From: Channa striata | Lineage: Eukaryota > Chordata > Actinopteri > Anabantiformes > Channidae | Direction of reading: 5' to 3' | DNA: 64,000 bases | Assembly (NCBI GenBank): GCA_033026295.1 | Contig: CM065170.1 | Span: 33,302,963 to 33,366,962 of the forward strand | In this document: one piece after another, positions 35,201 through 48,000 of the stretch | How positions within the stretch are numbered: position 1 is the stretch's first letter | Layout of the letters: each line of letters opens with the position of its first letter | Program-made: the position numbers and the translations under genes | Notes under the pieces: model-generated | The model's database searches: none | What the model was told of the DNA's origin: nothing | Seen by the model: only the letters and a program-made list of their open reading frames with translations

Positions 35201-38200
35201 CCAACCACAAGCTCCCAGAAACACCTAATAATACGACACCAGGGTCCAGACTTGCTTTCTTGTGAGCTGGCGGACTTACGGTCTGCTGGGCTGAGTCCTC
35301 TGGCTGCTGAGATCATGGACAGGGTGGGGCTGCCGTGCACAGAGCGCAGGTAGTGCTCCATGTGCGGGTTGACATACGGGTGAGGCGGGCTAAACGGCGA
35401 GTCGCCGTTTGTCACTGCGGCCGGCGAAAGGCGGATCAGGGAGATGTCCGAGATGACGGGGCTGCTGGCCAAACCTGCAGGGCTGAACAGGAGGGAAGAT
35501 CTGTGTTTATCATGTGCACCTTCAAGACAGTCCACTTCAAACTGCTCGCACTGACTTCAATGGAACCTGAAGCCGGATCTCCACTCTAAATTCTGCGCGC
35601 CACCAGCGTAAAGCATGCTTTGACACGACCACCTGAAGTACCTTTGCTCTTGTCAACCTCCTCCAGCAACTGTCTAGAGTAATCCATCTGCTAACCCGAT
35701 CCTCTGAGCCTCCACCTCTGTGCAGACAGTGTTGAGAGTGAGATCACGTCTAACACGGCTCCTCTATCGAGCTTTTGATCTGGGAGCGTCGGAGGGAGAG
35801 GTGAGATCGGGGTCAGCGCAGACGAGTAGACGGGGAGGGAGGAAGTGTTGTATGGTGGGTAACCGCCTCTGCAGATTAAACTTGCATCCACAGGGCATGT
35901 GATGGTGTCATTTATCGTGTCGGCGCGTTTGGAGAGACAAAACATTCCGGGGTCAACGGTGGGACGTTTTGGAAGTTTTGGAAAGATGAGCCTGATTAAG
36001 AACTGTGAAGCTGACACCCTGGACTTTAAATACCATCCGACGAATCAGACACCGCAAATCATTGCTTTTAGTTTTAGGGAAATTACAAAAAATGTTTAGT
36101 CCAAACGCTCCGGGTTCTATATTTCCCGTAATACAGTTAAACAGGCTCTGCGTCGGGCAAATTATCGTATTTTTCTGTCTCCGTGTCCCAAGTTTGTTTC
36201 TATTTATGCTGTAAAATCAGCGTTTTTACGTTTGGATCTTCTAATATTTTTAGAAGCCACAAAAAAAGAGCTTGATGTCAATGTTATTATGCACGTGTGT
36301 TTCAGTTCATGTTTCTGCAAACCTGGACATGTCTCCGTGGTGATAATCACCATCATCAAACATCGGAGAAGTGACGATATAAAGCAGCTGATGGAGTCCT
36401 TCCAAATAAAGGATGAAATGAAAAAGAAAATGGCTTTGGAGTAAATTAGGAAAAGCTTTGCTCTCTGTCTGAGCACACGTTCAGGTCGTGCACCCCGGTC
36501 CGAGAATCAGTTCTCTCCTTTTGCCTGACTACTTCATTAAAAATACACTCTTCATCTCCATCACCTACCATCCAACAAAGGCTTTATTATCTCGCAGCCA
36601 AACGGCTGGATTGCATCACAAGTGAGGCAATGTTGTTTTTTCTCTCTGCGCAAGAAGATGAAGATCTGATTCTTCACCTAAAAACATAATCAGCCCCTCA
36701 GTCCAGTTTAATAATTAATGCTCTCGTCATGTAACGGCCTGCAGGTGAGCCCTGTCTGTCTTTGAGGCCGGTCTAAGAGGTTTTGTTTGCCAAGATAACA
36801 AGCTCCCCCAACAATCACAGTCTGAATCATATGAAGAATATAAAAATTTCTGTCTTCACACCTACCATGAAAAGTTTTGATTAAGCAAGATGCTGCTTCG
36901 TGACGGAAGGGGCACAGTAGGGAAGTGTTTGGGGTGAATAAATCATTTAATATTCAGATATTGAGAAAGGCTTTCTTAGCATCTACGCAGCACTGGGCAA
37001 ACACAATGCCCGAGCTTCAGAGCGTATCCTGATTTGGCGCCGAGCAGCCGTATGAAACAGGAGGGGGAGCCCACCTTGACTCTTGGAAATGGACGATCAC
37101 TTGCTACAGTTCACATGCAGAGGGTGAGTGAGGCTTCTTCTGCCTCTAGAGTTTGAAGCGTGAAGTCGTGTTTGCATGAAGAACAAAACCAATATAACAA
37201 ACATTTTCTTATGTTATTTCTATAGTCACGGGATTTTCCTTAGTGAGGTACACGCAGCTCATTAAAGCTGTAGAAGAAGAAGTGTGTGCTTTAGCTGAGA
37301 GGATCACAATCTGCTCAATTTAATTTCCAAATTCCAAATTAAATGACAAAATACATTTAGTTTTATCATCCAGTGCTCCTGTTTGCAGACGATATTAGTC
37401 TGTTCCTTAAAGACTGCTACGAAAAGCAATGGGCAACTAAAATAAACTAAATTACTAGGTTTTAGCGTGAGAGATTCAGGGAAGGATCAAAGTTTGGGTT
37501 AGAGGAACTGTGCTCGTTAGCGGACCACCACTGCTATAAAGCCGTGAAGGTGTTCATGCTTCAGTCTCATGTTTTGCACACCTATGCATCCAACCCAAAC
37601 CTTCTCCTGTACAAACTGCTCATTTCCTGATTTGCTCTTGCCACTAAACCTGCAGGCAGGTTTTGGAACATTAGTGGAACTCACTGTTGCCGTCGTTCTT
37701 CTTGTGAGGACACATTTGTTGTGCCTTTGTTGTTGCTCGGGTGCCTCTTCATCAGTTTTGTGTATCCGATTTTTGTAATTCAGATCTCCTCATTTGAACA
37801 ACATATTTAAATAACATTTTGTTGAGTAACACTGTATTTTTTCGCCCCGGTCTCCTTAAATGAGTTTAGCGTGTCATCATTGTTGAATCACACACCGCCT
37901 GCAAAAGTTTCCTTGTTTATTAAGGAGTCAGTTTCCGTTACTGGAGCTCCAGACACCTCGGCACTGATTAATGCACTTTGGCTCTTGATTCCAGAATCAT
38001 TTTGAATTGAAGAGAATAGTCTTTTAGAAATGCGCTCGGGTCCGCCGCACATTTGAACCATGTGCAGGCACTGCATGGAGAGCTCTGGTTCAAAGGAAAT
38101 GGGCTTGTTTTCTTCTGATTAGTAGCCAACTTTCCTTTTCGAAGAAACACAACGCAGTACATTTAGATCCACGCTGTGTGCAGCTTAAAGACGCTTTAGC

Positions 38201-38986
38201 TCGAAAATCACCTGTGAATTACATCTTACTATCGACATAAGGATTTCATTGAGATTTCAGTCGGATCTGGCCCGCATTAATACAAAAGGTGTCTTGATTT
38301 TTGCAGCGTCTCAGCTTCTAAATGTTCCCTTGTGGAGAGCTGTGCTCACTCGTCAATAAAACACGTCTGCGTGATGGGAAACGCAGGCAGGCGCTTGAAC
38401 AAATCCGACGACGTGCCTCTCACACCTCGTGGCAGACATTACCTTATTCCCCGCTATTTTTACTGCTGTTTACATATTTTAGTGGCACAACCTGTGGCAG
38501 GTGGCTACGGGATATCAGGCCCATTAATGAGGTGTGTGTTTAAACACACACAAGTGTGTCGCAAAATGAGTCCCACATCCCAAACTTAGACTGGCTGTTT
38601 GTAATTTTTCTGCTGTAAAGTGGCAAAAAAGTATGTGAAACCCTTCGGAACCATCTGGTTTTCTGCATCAGTTGGTCAATAAAAGTAATCAAATATTCAG
38701 GAATATGTATAAAACAGGTTTTATTAGCCACAGGTCAACAAATGACCCAGTAAACCAGCGGAGGGGCAGTCTTGACCGTTTTCATTCTAGGGTTTAATCA
38801 GATGACTTAATAAATTGTCAGTTAAACTGTGATCATTTTCTGTCAGCTGCAGTTTAAATTGAGATATATCGGAGGTAAATGAGGCGCATCCTAGTTTGGA
38901 CGTGAAAATATGCACATACATCCTCCCGCGTTCACAGTGTTTCTTCACGTTTGCGCTGCTGCTCCAAGTTTTTGCCTTTTTTTACC

Positions 38987-39025
<39 letters not shown>

Positions 39026-42000
39026 GTGAGTCTCTTCTCGGCGACACCAGAGATGAATTACAGTGTGACAGTGAGGCTCGTCTTCAGTGTCGGGCTCAGG
39101 GAGCTCTCTGATTTAGATAAATCACGTCGTCCACTGTGCGGCTAAATAAACTCCCACTGTAGGTTTATGAGTCTGCTGCGTGAAGCGGACGCCTCAAACT
39201 TAACAGGCAACAACCCTCACCACCCCGCCCCCCCGCCGTGAACGCGTTCGTCCCCATGCAGAGGAAGAAATGACCTAGATACAAACAAACAGATCGCAGA
39301 GGTTCTCTGAGCTTCATGCAGGAAGTCTCCAAAAGCTTTCACACCGTATCTGAAACCTGAAATGAATTCTTCGCAAACGCAGATGTGCTTGTTACTCAGG
39401 CAAACGCAAAGTGGAGCTGACAAATCACTTCAGTATCTCGTTGGTGACGTCAGGAGTCCTGTTGGACTCTTTAGTAAGAGATAAGGAAGGCAGACAAAGC
39501 GGATCATGAATCCAGAACAGGAATGCAAAGCTTATCCAAACCCGCTTCCGACTGATAACAGATCGGGAATTTGTGGACTAGCTGACAGGTGCCGGCATCG
39601 TTGAACAGAGACGATGATGGTCCCGTTCAGAGACCTGGAGTCTTCCCCCTGCAGTTATTAAATGTGAAGCTGAACCTGAACGAAGGAGGTCAGCCGATCA
39701 TACGCTCTTAGTATGTAAAGCTTAAACTGCAGCTTCTTCTACGTTTCACCATCGCTCATCATTATCTCCGACAAATTTACAAAAATGTTTACCGTGCAGA
39801 AAGTTATAGTCTTTGCTCTCGGGAAGCGTAACACAGGAAGTTATTGTGTTTGCTGCTGTCCACGAGCGCTGGTTCTGTGTGTGTCTGTGATGTACATTTT
39901 GTCATGTACAGGAAGTGTCCTTTCGGAGAAGTTGCCCTGTTGTCTCCACTCAGTTTAGTATCCAGGCCGGTGACAGGTGGCCTGGCTCGGTCCACCGAAG
40001 AGAGCGGGTCCCCCCTTTCTCGCCTTCTTCCTTTTGCAGCGTCCTCGCCTCACTGTCATCTGGCAGCGACAGTGAGGAAGAAAAAACCGTCCCTGGTATT
40101 CGCTGGAAGAAGGAAGAAAAAAGAGGCTTCCCTCGGCTGCTTTTTATGACAGGCTTGACAAAATAACCAGCCCTCTCATTACGGTATATGCAAACAATGA
40201 TAAAGGGGACGGCGCGGAGATGTCATGTTAAACAATCAAGGAGGGGACCTCTGACACGCTGCCACGAGTGTATAATAAAGTGCTGCACCAGGCGACAAAT
40301 GACACCGCACTTAATTTGCTGCGCAATGTTCCTGTAATTAGGTGAATTTGGCACAGGCAGGGGGGAGCGACAGCTAGATCAAGGTCTTGATGAATTAGGG
40401 GTCCACTGTCAAGATCAAATCACATTAATCAAGGTGGCCGAGTCCGTGGACAGCCGCCCCCCTCCTCCCCTCCCCTCCCCCGCCCTCCACTTTCCCAGCC
40501 GGCGTGATGAATAGCCCTGCTTCCGCCAGGCGCGAAGTATGCATCACCATCAAATCTGTGAATTTAAATGTAAGAGTACTATTTGGAGAATTCTATTGAC
40601 TTTTTTTGTCCCGGCGCCACTTTTTCTTTTGTGATAAAGTAACTTTGAGCTCGTGCGTTGTAGAGCCAGTAAAGTTTCTGCCGTGCATCCTTTGCCATCA
40701 CCGGTGCCAGCTTTCCCCTCGATTCGCCGTTATTCACAACTGTAAACTTACTTCAAACGCCAAGTCTGGAGCTTTTGATGGAACGGCACAACGTTCGCCA
40801 GCAGATCTCCACGTCATTGCAGACACTCAAACTCCTGTTTGTTTTTGACGCCCTTCATCGATTTCTCTTTTAAAAACTTCGGCGTCACTTGCTCGACTCC
40901 AGCTGCTGGTGCAAAGCGTGCGATACGATCAAAAGCTGCAGGGGAGCTAAGAAAAGTTGAAAACGAAATCTGCAGCAGAATTCTCTGGATTAATGCTTCC
41001 TGTTACAAATAACACACCTGTGAAGGCAGATCGGGCTCCGTGCCGTGTATTAAACCCTCAGAATATCCGGGGGGAAAATAAATGGGATTCCGTCGCTTAC
41101 TGAAGCCCACAGCAGTACCAGCCTGGAAGTGGGACTCACCACCGGCGCCGCAGCAGCTCGTGCAGCCCGTGCAGCCCGTGCTGTGACCCCTGCACCCTGG
41201 GAGTTTAATTATGGCGCTGGCTCGGGGGCAGCACGGCCTGCACCACACAGATTAGCTCCACAACACGATATTAATGAATATAAAGAGGTGCTGGACGCAG
41301 CTTGGACGGGTTATGTCACTAGTGATGGATCAGGTCCTGCTGATCGCTGCTAATGGAGAGAGATTCATCCTCAGGAAAGTACAAATCTACAAATCACCCT
41401 TGATATTTTATCAGGAATCAATGCGGTTTTTACTACACTGTTTTACTGAAAACTCTTAGTGCACCGCAGTTTCCCACCTTGTCAGCCGGAAACGTTTGCC
41501 ATTGACTGTGGATGCGTGAATGCGCGTACACGCTGTCAGATGGAAGAAAGATGTACAGCAGCTTCTCGACATTTTCAGGGAACGGAATCAGCTGGTGCTG
41601 GCGTTTAAGGTTTGAGCCTCGGCTATGGAAAGTGGAGACGCTTGTCACTTTTCCCACTCAGATTTTCTCAGTAACTTCAGCCTCTGCGCTGACTTCTCGC
41701 AGCATCAGATAAGAGTTTCATCCCCAGCGGCTGCAGCCAAAAGAGCAAAGCTGGCCCACATAATCAAGCCGTATCAGAAACAAGGGCTGCAGAGGGGAAA
41801 TTCAGAACCAGCATTGATTATTCACTTTGGAAGTCAGCGTGTTGTCATCTGCTTTTGATATTGAACTTGGCGAACGCTCACTTCTCATCAGCGCCCGCTC
41901 ACATACACTCGCCAGCAAGTCCTCCACAGTGGAAAAAGAAAAACAGCCTCTGTGCTGCAGATTCATCGCTGATTCACGTGTAAAAATATTTGCCCGATGT

Positions 42001-45000
42001 TAAAGTGGCAGCTTACCCGTGCATGGCGTGCAGCGCGTGCGGCTCGTAGTGGTATCGTCCCTCGTGGTGGCGCACGTCAATCGGGATCGGTGTGTGGAAG
42101 GTGGGGAAGATGTGGTGGGGGGCTGCAGAAACAGGAAAGCAAAGAAGAAGAAGAGAGTAAGCTGAGGAATGGGAGGGAGGGAGGTGGAGGGGGAGGGGGG
42201 CAGACTTCAAAAAAAAAAGATGGATTTCAAAGGCAAACGGGCTACAATAAAGCAACATGAATTTCAGAACAAGCTGAGCACTTTCGTGTAAAATATTGGC
42301 ACTATCACACAAGAGAAGTGGAATAAATAAATAATCAAAGTCGTCCTAAGAAATTCTACATCTTGGACATAAAAGATATCCAACCAGGCTTTGACAAAGA
42401 CCTGCAGCTAGACGGTCTTTGAACTAGACGGGATGATGGACTGTGTGGAGGGAAGCTGCAGCCCCGACACAAACTGGGGCTGACAGCACTTGGAAAAGCT
42501 TTCTTCTGCTCGCCTCTTCCCTCTCCCCGTCCAAACAGCCAGAGTCTCAGCACCGCCAGCCACAGCCCTGAACAGCCAGACTCTGTGTCAGCTGTTAAAC
42601 ACGACCACGAATGGGCTCCGGGCTCGTCCGTTTGTGACTTTTATAGTTGTTTTCAGGCTTTAATGATTGCCTCACTTTGTTTTCGTGGGATTGGAGGGTC
42701 TGATCCTTCGTTTCTGAGCTCTGCTCGTCGCTAAAGGGGAAATTATGGGAAACCTGCAGCAAATTGGCTTTTCGCAGGAGTTATAAGCGTCAAGTAGAGC
42801 TTCAGTGAGTTAATTTGTACTTGCATAAAATCGAGAGGAAATGTTTTTTCAGCAGCAAAAATATCCTCATTACCCCGACAGTCCAAATCAAGTCTTACAC
42901 CTCACACTGACGCTCAAACTCCAAGGTGGACGGGAGGAAGCTGGTCAGGCTTGGAGTAAGGCTGTGTGCCCAAAAGTCTTGGACCACCTCATTCTGCTGC
43001 CTGTATCCAACCACGTGCACGTCGTAGCGGTCGTTTGAGAGTTCGCCCATTTCTTCTGCGCCGTTCAAACCCCGACCCCTGAAGCTGAATATCGCCATTA
43101 TACAGACGGTGATGGCGACTTAAAGGAGACTCAATGAGGCCAGGAGAGCACGGCGGCAAATTACCACGTTATCCTATGTTATCCCCTGCCAACCGATGCG
43201 TACCGTAGACACGTCTATTATCCACAAGGGGGCAGACTCAGGTCCCAGTCATCCAGGTCAATGTTGACATCAGAGAAATTATATTGACCTGATAATGGCA
43301 AGTCAAAAAAATATGTTTTCTTGCATCTCTATTATTTTTTCTGGCACCTTCACAATCAGACGAAATCACTGCACCTGCACCTCGAAACGCTGATAATCCC
43401 CCATAAAAGCACAGAGCCTTTATTACGCAACCCATGCTATGCAAAGCTACGCTAACGCTTAACACACAGACCTTTACAGTCCGTGTCCTGTGAAAAGAAA
43501 GCCTGTTCCCCAAACTGTCCAACTATTCTTTGAATTAAATTAAACAACTCAACAACATATTCGTTTAAAAGACAAAAAATGACGGTAAATTTTTTGTGAA
43601 TTCAGTTCCACTTTCAGGGTTTCAAGAACCACTGCTCCGGGAACAGTTTCCAAAGACGTGCATCACGTCTATTTTGTAACACAACACAAAGTTGTTTTGG
43701 CTGCTTGCAGGCAAATGTGTCATAAAACCCCGAATGTGAAGCCCAGGTTCTGTGATAAAGGTGCGTTTCTGCTTCTAATTTACCTTGTCTCTGTTTAACA
43801 GTCGTGTGTTTTTACAAGCTTTGTGTTTTTCATCGTGCACCCTTTTAATGGCCCCTTTTATTTTTAATTAAAGTTGCGTTTTTCTCGTCTGATCTGCGAC
43901 GTTTAGCCCAAACATCAGAACTAATTAGCCGTTCCGATAACACCAAGCCACAGAAGATGCCGTGTCTTTGTTTTACCATCGTATAAATGGAGCCTTTTGG
44001 GGTCTTTAATTGACTTTATTGAGGTTATGGTTCTCGTTAACATTTTTCTCAGGTTTTATTCTGGAAAAGCTCCATGAGGACATTGCTTAACTCCCTCTCT
44101 CACTCGTCCTCGCCGCAGTTTGCAGATCCTGTTAATTGCAACCTGGTGTGTCTGGCCTCGGAGCTGCCGGATTGGAGAGGACAAGAAGAAGAAGATGGAG
44201 AGCGAGGAGGGAGATGTGAGGTGAGCCAGCTGATCTCTGGATTGCATTAAAATTCTTCCTGTGTCACACTCACACTCAAACACACTCTGGTGGGAATCTC
44301 GCCAGGGTGACCTGGGATTTTGGAGCGGAGGGGTCAGGGCCACGGATCATTATCTGTCCTCAGGCAGGGATAACGGGGCCTCCCGGGGCTCCCAGGGGCC
44401 CGAGACCTGAGTGAGTCAGCATTCCAGGTCCATTCCTCTCACTCTGCACCCTGACAGCCTGACGGACAGAGCCGCTCCCTGAACGCCTGCAGAAATAGCC
44501 CTCTTTACTTCATTTTCGGCCTGGACGATGCCTCAGGGGCCAGGCCGAGCCAGACCCCTTTCTGGTGACGAGCCTCGTCACGGCATCACCGTCGGTTTCA
44601 GTCCGAGCTCTGGTTAGTCTCGAATAAGGACACGAATCCCTCTAACTGATCTCCGCGTGTTCTGTTCGTACGAACTCTTTCTGCTTGCAGTTTCTGCTAT
44701 TTCGTTTAGGCCCAAGTAGGACATTTTACCTGCAGCCGGGTCTGCAACCTTTCATTATCAATTATCTTGTTTTTAATTATTTTAAGTTTTTTGTTTATGA
44801 TTAATTGCCTCATCTAAGGAACAGACACTATATGACATGATGCTCAAGTGATGTAACATTGATGGACAGATGTGGAAATGGTCCAGGGACCCCTGGATAT
44901 AGAGTACATGCATGTTGTTCACACACAAAAAGACAAAAAGACAGGACAAAATACTGCTGAGGGAAAAACTATGAAAACTGACAACAAAGAGAGAAGCCAA

Positions 45001-48000
45001 ACAATGCAAAAACCAAAAACCAAAGGTCCAAAAACTGACAAATATGATGCAAAGGACTTAAAGACCCCTGCACTATGTGTATCCTACTCTCCATAGACAT
45101 GGACTAAAAGACTGATAGTTTAACTGACAGGAAATCAAAAATGCGCTGATCAAAAGTCTCAGACATAAAGACCATTTAGAATAAATAATTTATATTAATT
45201 ATTAATATCCAAAACAGACTGATGAGTCCAACCTATAAAAAAAAAAAAGTGAACAAAGCCTCATGATTATGCGTTTAATTGATCTGGAATAAATGTGACA
45301 CCCCTGAAATGGGGGAAGCAGAATCGTCTGTTACCACTGACTCTCTCAGTTTTCTCATCTCGGATACTTTGAGAAGACATTTGGAGGACCCTAACATCGT
45401 ATGCATCTGAGCCTTCCTGACAAAACCGACGTTCTCTGTTGTAGTTTGGCCCAGTCTGCTATAATTATCCTGTGTGGCTGCCCAACACTGTGCAGGCCGA
45501 GCAGAGCTAAAGGCCCCGTTCAAACAGCAGCTCCACTTAATGCACCACTCGTAACAGCTGGGGGGTAACTTATTAGAGGTGGGGTGAAGGGGAGCAGCTA
45601 CATCTGTTGACAAAGCAAAACAAGATACGGAGAAACTGTGAAACGATAGAGGAAAATACTTTGGTATGACTGGAAATGAAAGTATTTAGAATCAATGGCT
45701 GTTTCAAGTTCAGATGATTCTTAACAGGGTCGGTTGTTCATTGTTGGTTTCTGTTGCACTGTGACCATAAACCGGTATGTCACATTAAAAATGAAAGACT
45801 GAATTGGGACAGTAGCTTGCAGAGGAAATAAATATTTGGTTTGACCAAGAAAGATGAAGGGGAGAAAAAATGGAAAAAGCTTCTAGTTTAGTTACTTTGC
45901 ACAAACTGATTCCTAAAAAAAGTATAATTAACTAATAAATGAAGATGATGTTTTGATTCTTGAACATGAATGCATCAATAATTATAATCCAAAAATATAA
46001 CACATCATCGTCTGCATAAAGGCATAAAGGCATAAAGGTTAAGTATATTTATTAGTTGTAATAAATTGTTTTTTAAGTATACTTTTATGCTAATGCTCAT
46101 ATTTCTACTTTATAGTTGAGTACCTTTTTAGTAGTATGTGCACAAGGCTGAGTCACAGCAGAGCGGAAGAAAATCTGGAGTCAGGAAGAAATGTTGTGTT
46201 ACAGAAGAGTGTGTTAGTGCAGAAGCTTCTTCCAATTTCGTCATGTTGGAGCTACAGGACGTAATTCCGCGAGTCATAGTGGATGATGCCAGCCCATCAT
46301 CCACTAATCCAGGCTGAGGTCCCCTCTGTGGACCCGGGGCGCGCCAGTCAGCTCAGCCCCGGGGTCCTGGCCGGGGGATTGACCAGGCAGGCTTATTCCA
46401 TCACAGAGGCAGCTCCATTGTTCTGCCGCCACAGGAAGAACAAAAGGCGAGCGCTCAGGAGAGTTCAAGAGCCGCATTTACCTGATTCACTGGGCCCCGA
46501 TCCCCCCTGGGCGCGCACGCGGACTCAGGCAGCGGCACTGAGCCCCGCTCGGGCTCCAGCCATCTATTAGTCTTTGTTTGATAGCATTTGTTTCACTGTC
46601 GGGTGGAGCGCTGCAGCAGGCTGACTACAGTTTTTCATAGTCAGCCTCACGCAGCAGAATCACCGTGATACCGAAAGTTTAGCCCGGGCTAAATTTAGGG
46701 TTAGGAGCATCAAAGAGGGCTGCAGGAAGCTGTGAACACGGAGTGTACGATCCTGCAAGAAACAACTCTATCCGCTAATAACGTCAGACACGTGAAACGC
46801 TAAGTGGCGAGCTCGATTGTTCTTCTTCGAGGTGTAGCAGGATCCAAACGTGCTTTGTCTTGATCTCTGGAGCTAATAACTTCAAAATTTATTTTCACAA
46901 CAGAAATTGAACGAAGCTGAAAAAGTTTTAGCTTCTGCGGCACATTCTACCCCCTCAATGCTCTGCTCAACGTTCAGCAACTTCAAAAAAAGTCAATTCA
47001 ATGTCTGCAGCCATGACAGAGCTTGATCAGAAAACTTCTTTGTGAGTATAGAAAAAGCAAATCCACAATGTACAATATAGGGGCAAAAGTATGCGGACAG
47101 CTGAAGAAGAGGTACGCGCACACTTCACCTTGCTCCTTTTGACGCAGTGGTTTTCAGGGTCGGAAAACAAAAATATTAGGACGTGTTTTTGGACTTTCTC
47201 TGTCTGTCCATCCAGGACATCCATGTGTGGCTGTATCGAGGTGGCCCCAGTGGCGAAGCCACCACGAGGGAGAGTAACTTATCAGGCTTGGACAGCTGGG
47301 CTTAGGCCACGTGCTAATAACCTCAATGCATCACCGGGCTGAAGGTGAGTGCGCGGCAGCTGGCATTAACAAAATGAGGCAGGCGGCGAGGCGGCTGCGC
47401 TGATGGGCCGCCTCCGTTCACCGTGCAGCCAGCAGCGTGTTGTTAGCATGCTGTTTGTGTAATTTAGGTACTTAAAAGACTGCGAAGGTTCAAAGACTGA
47501 TTGCACCGTCGAGTAATCAGCCACCTCCAATGCATGCCTGATTTATCACCGCCTCGCTTAATAGCACTGCTTAACACACAGGTTTGTCCAGATTAAGTAA
47601 TTACCTTAAAGCAAAAGTTTATTATCTCCTCCGACGGGCCGGTGATAAAGGCGCGCTGTCGCGGAGAGCCAGAGAAAGGGCTTGTAGCTGGTGAATAAGA
47701 GCGATAATTAAAATACAATGAATTAAATTGTCGCTTCTGGGGCTGTCACCATGCTCCCCAGCTAACATCCATATTACCCCGCTGGCACCCTTGCTAGGAG
47801 GGCGCCTGGGATTAGGCCTCAGTGTGGACCGGCAGAGCTGCTGAATGGGAAATTACTCCAATGGGCCATCTGTAAATTAAACAAAGACCTAGTTCTTCTC
47901 CAGAATGAAGGAGGAGGGTGAGGTAACCCGAGCTAAGAATAACACCTGCACACAGGCGAGTCACTTTTACACATTAGCTCTGTAAGGTTCTTGTTGTGAT

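Larger units (their letters stand above)
35483..42016 (-). other. gli2: GLI2 intron between coding exons 2 and 3
   Basis: 6.5 kb intron with a (GT)n run, a possible MITE at 38.62-38.76 kb and candidate non-coding elements at 40.14-40.58 kb and 41.7-41.83 kb. About 35.5-38.6 kb contains nothing I can name apart from a weak T-rich minisatellite patch near 37.7 kb. Confidence 0.85.

Noticed and set aside
42960..42990. CCCAAAAGTCTTGGACCACC considered as another MITE end
   Set aside because: Only a short resemblance to transposon termini, with no matching second end.
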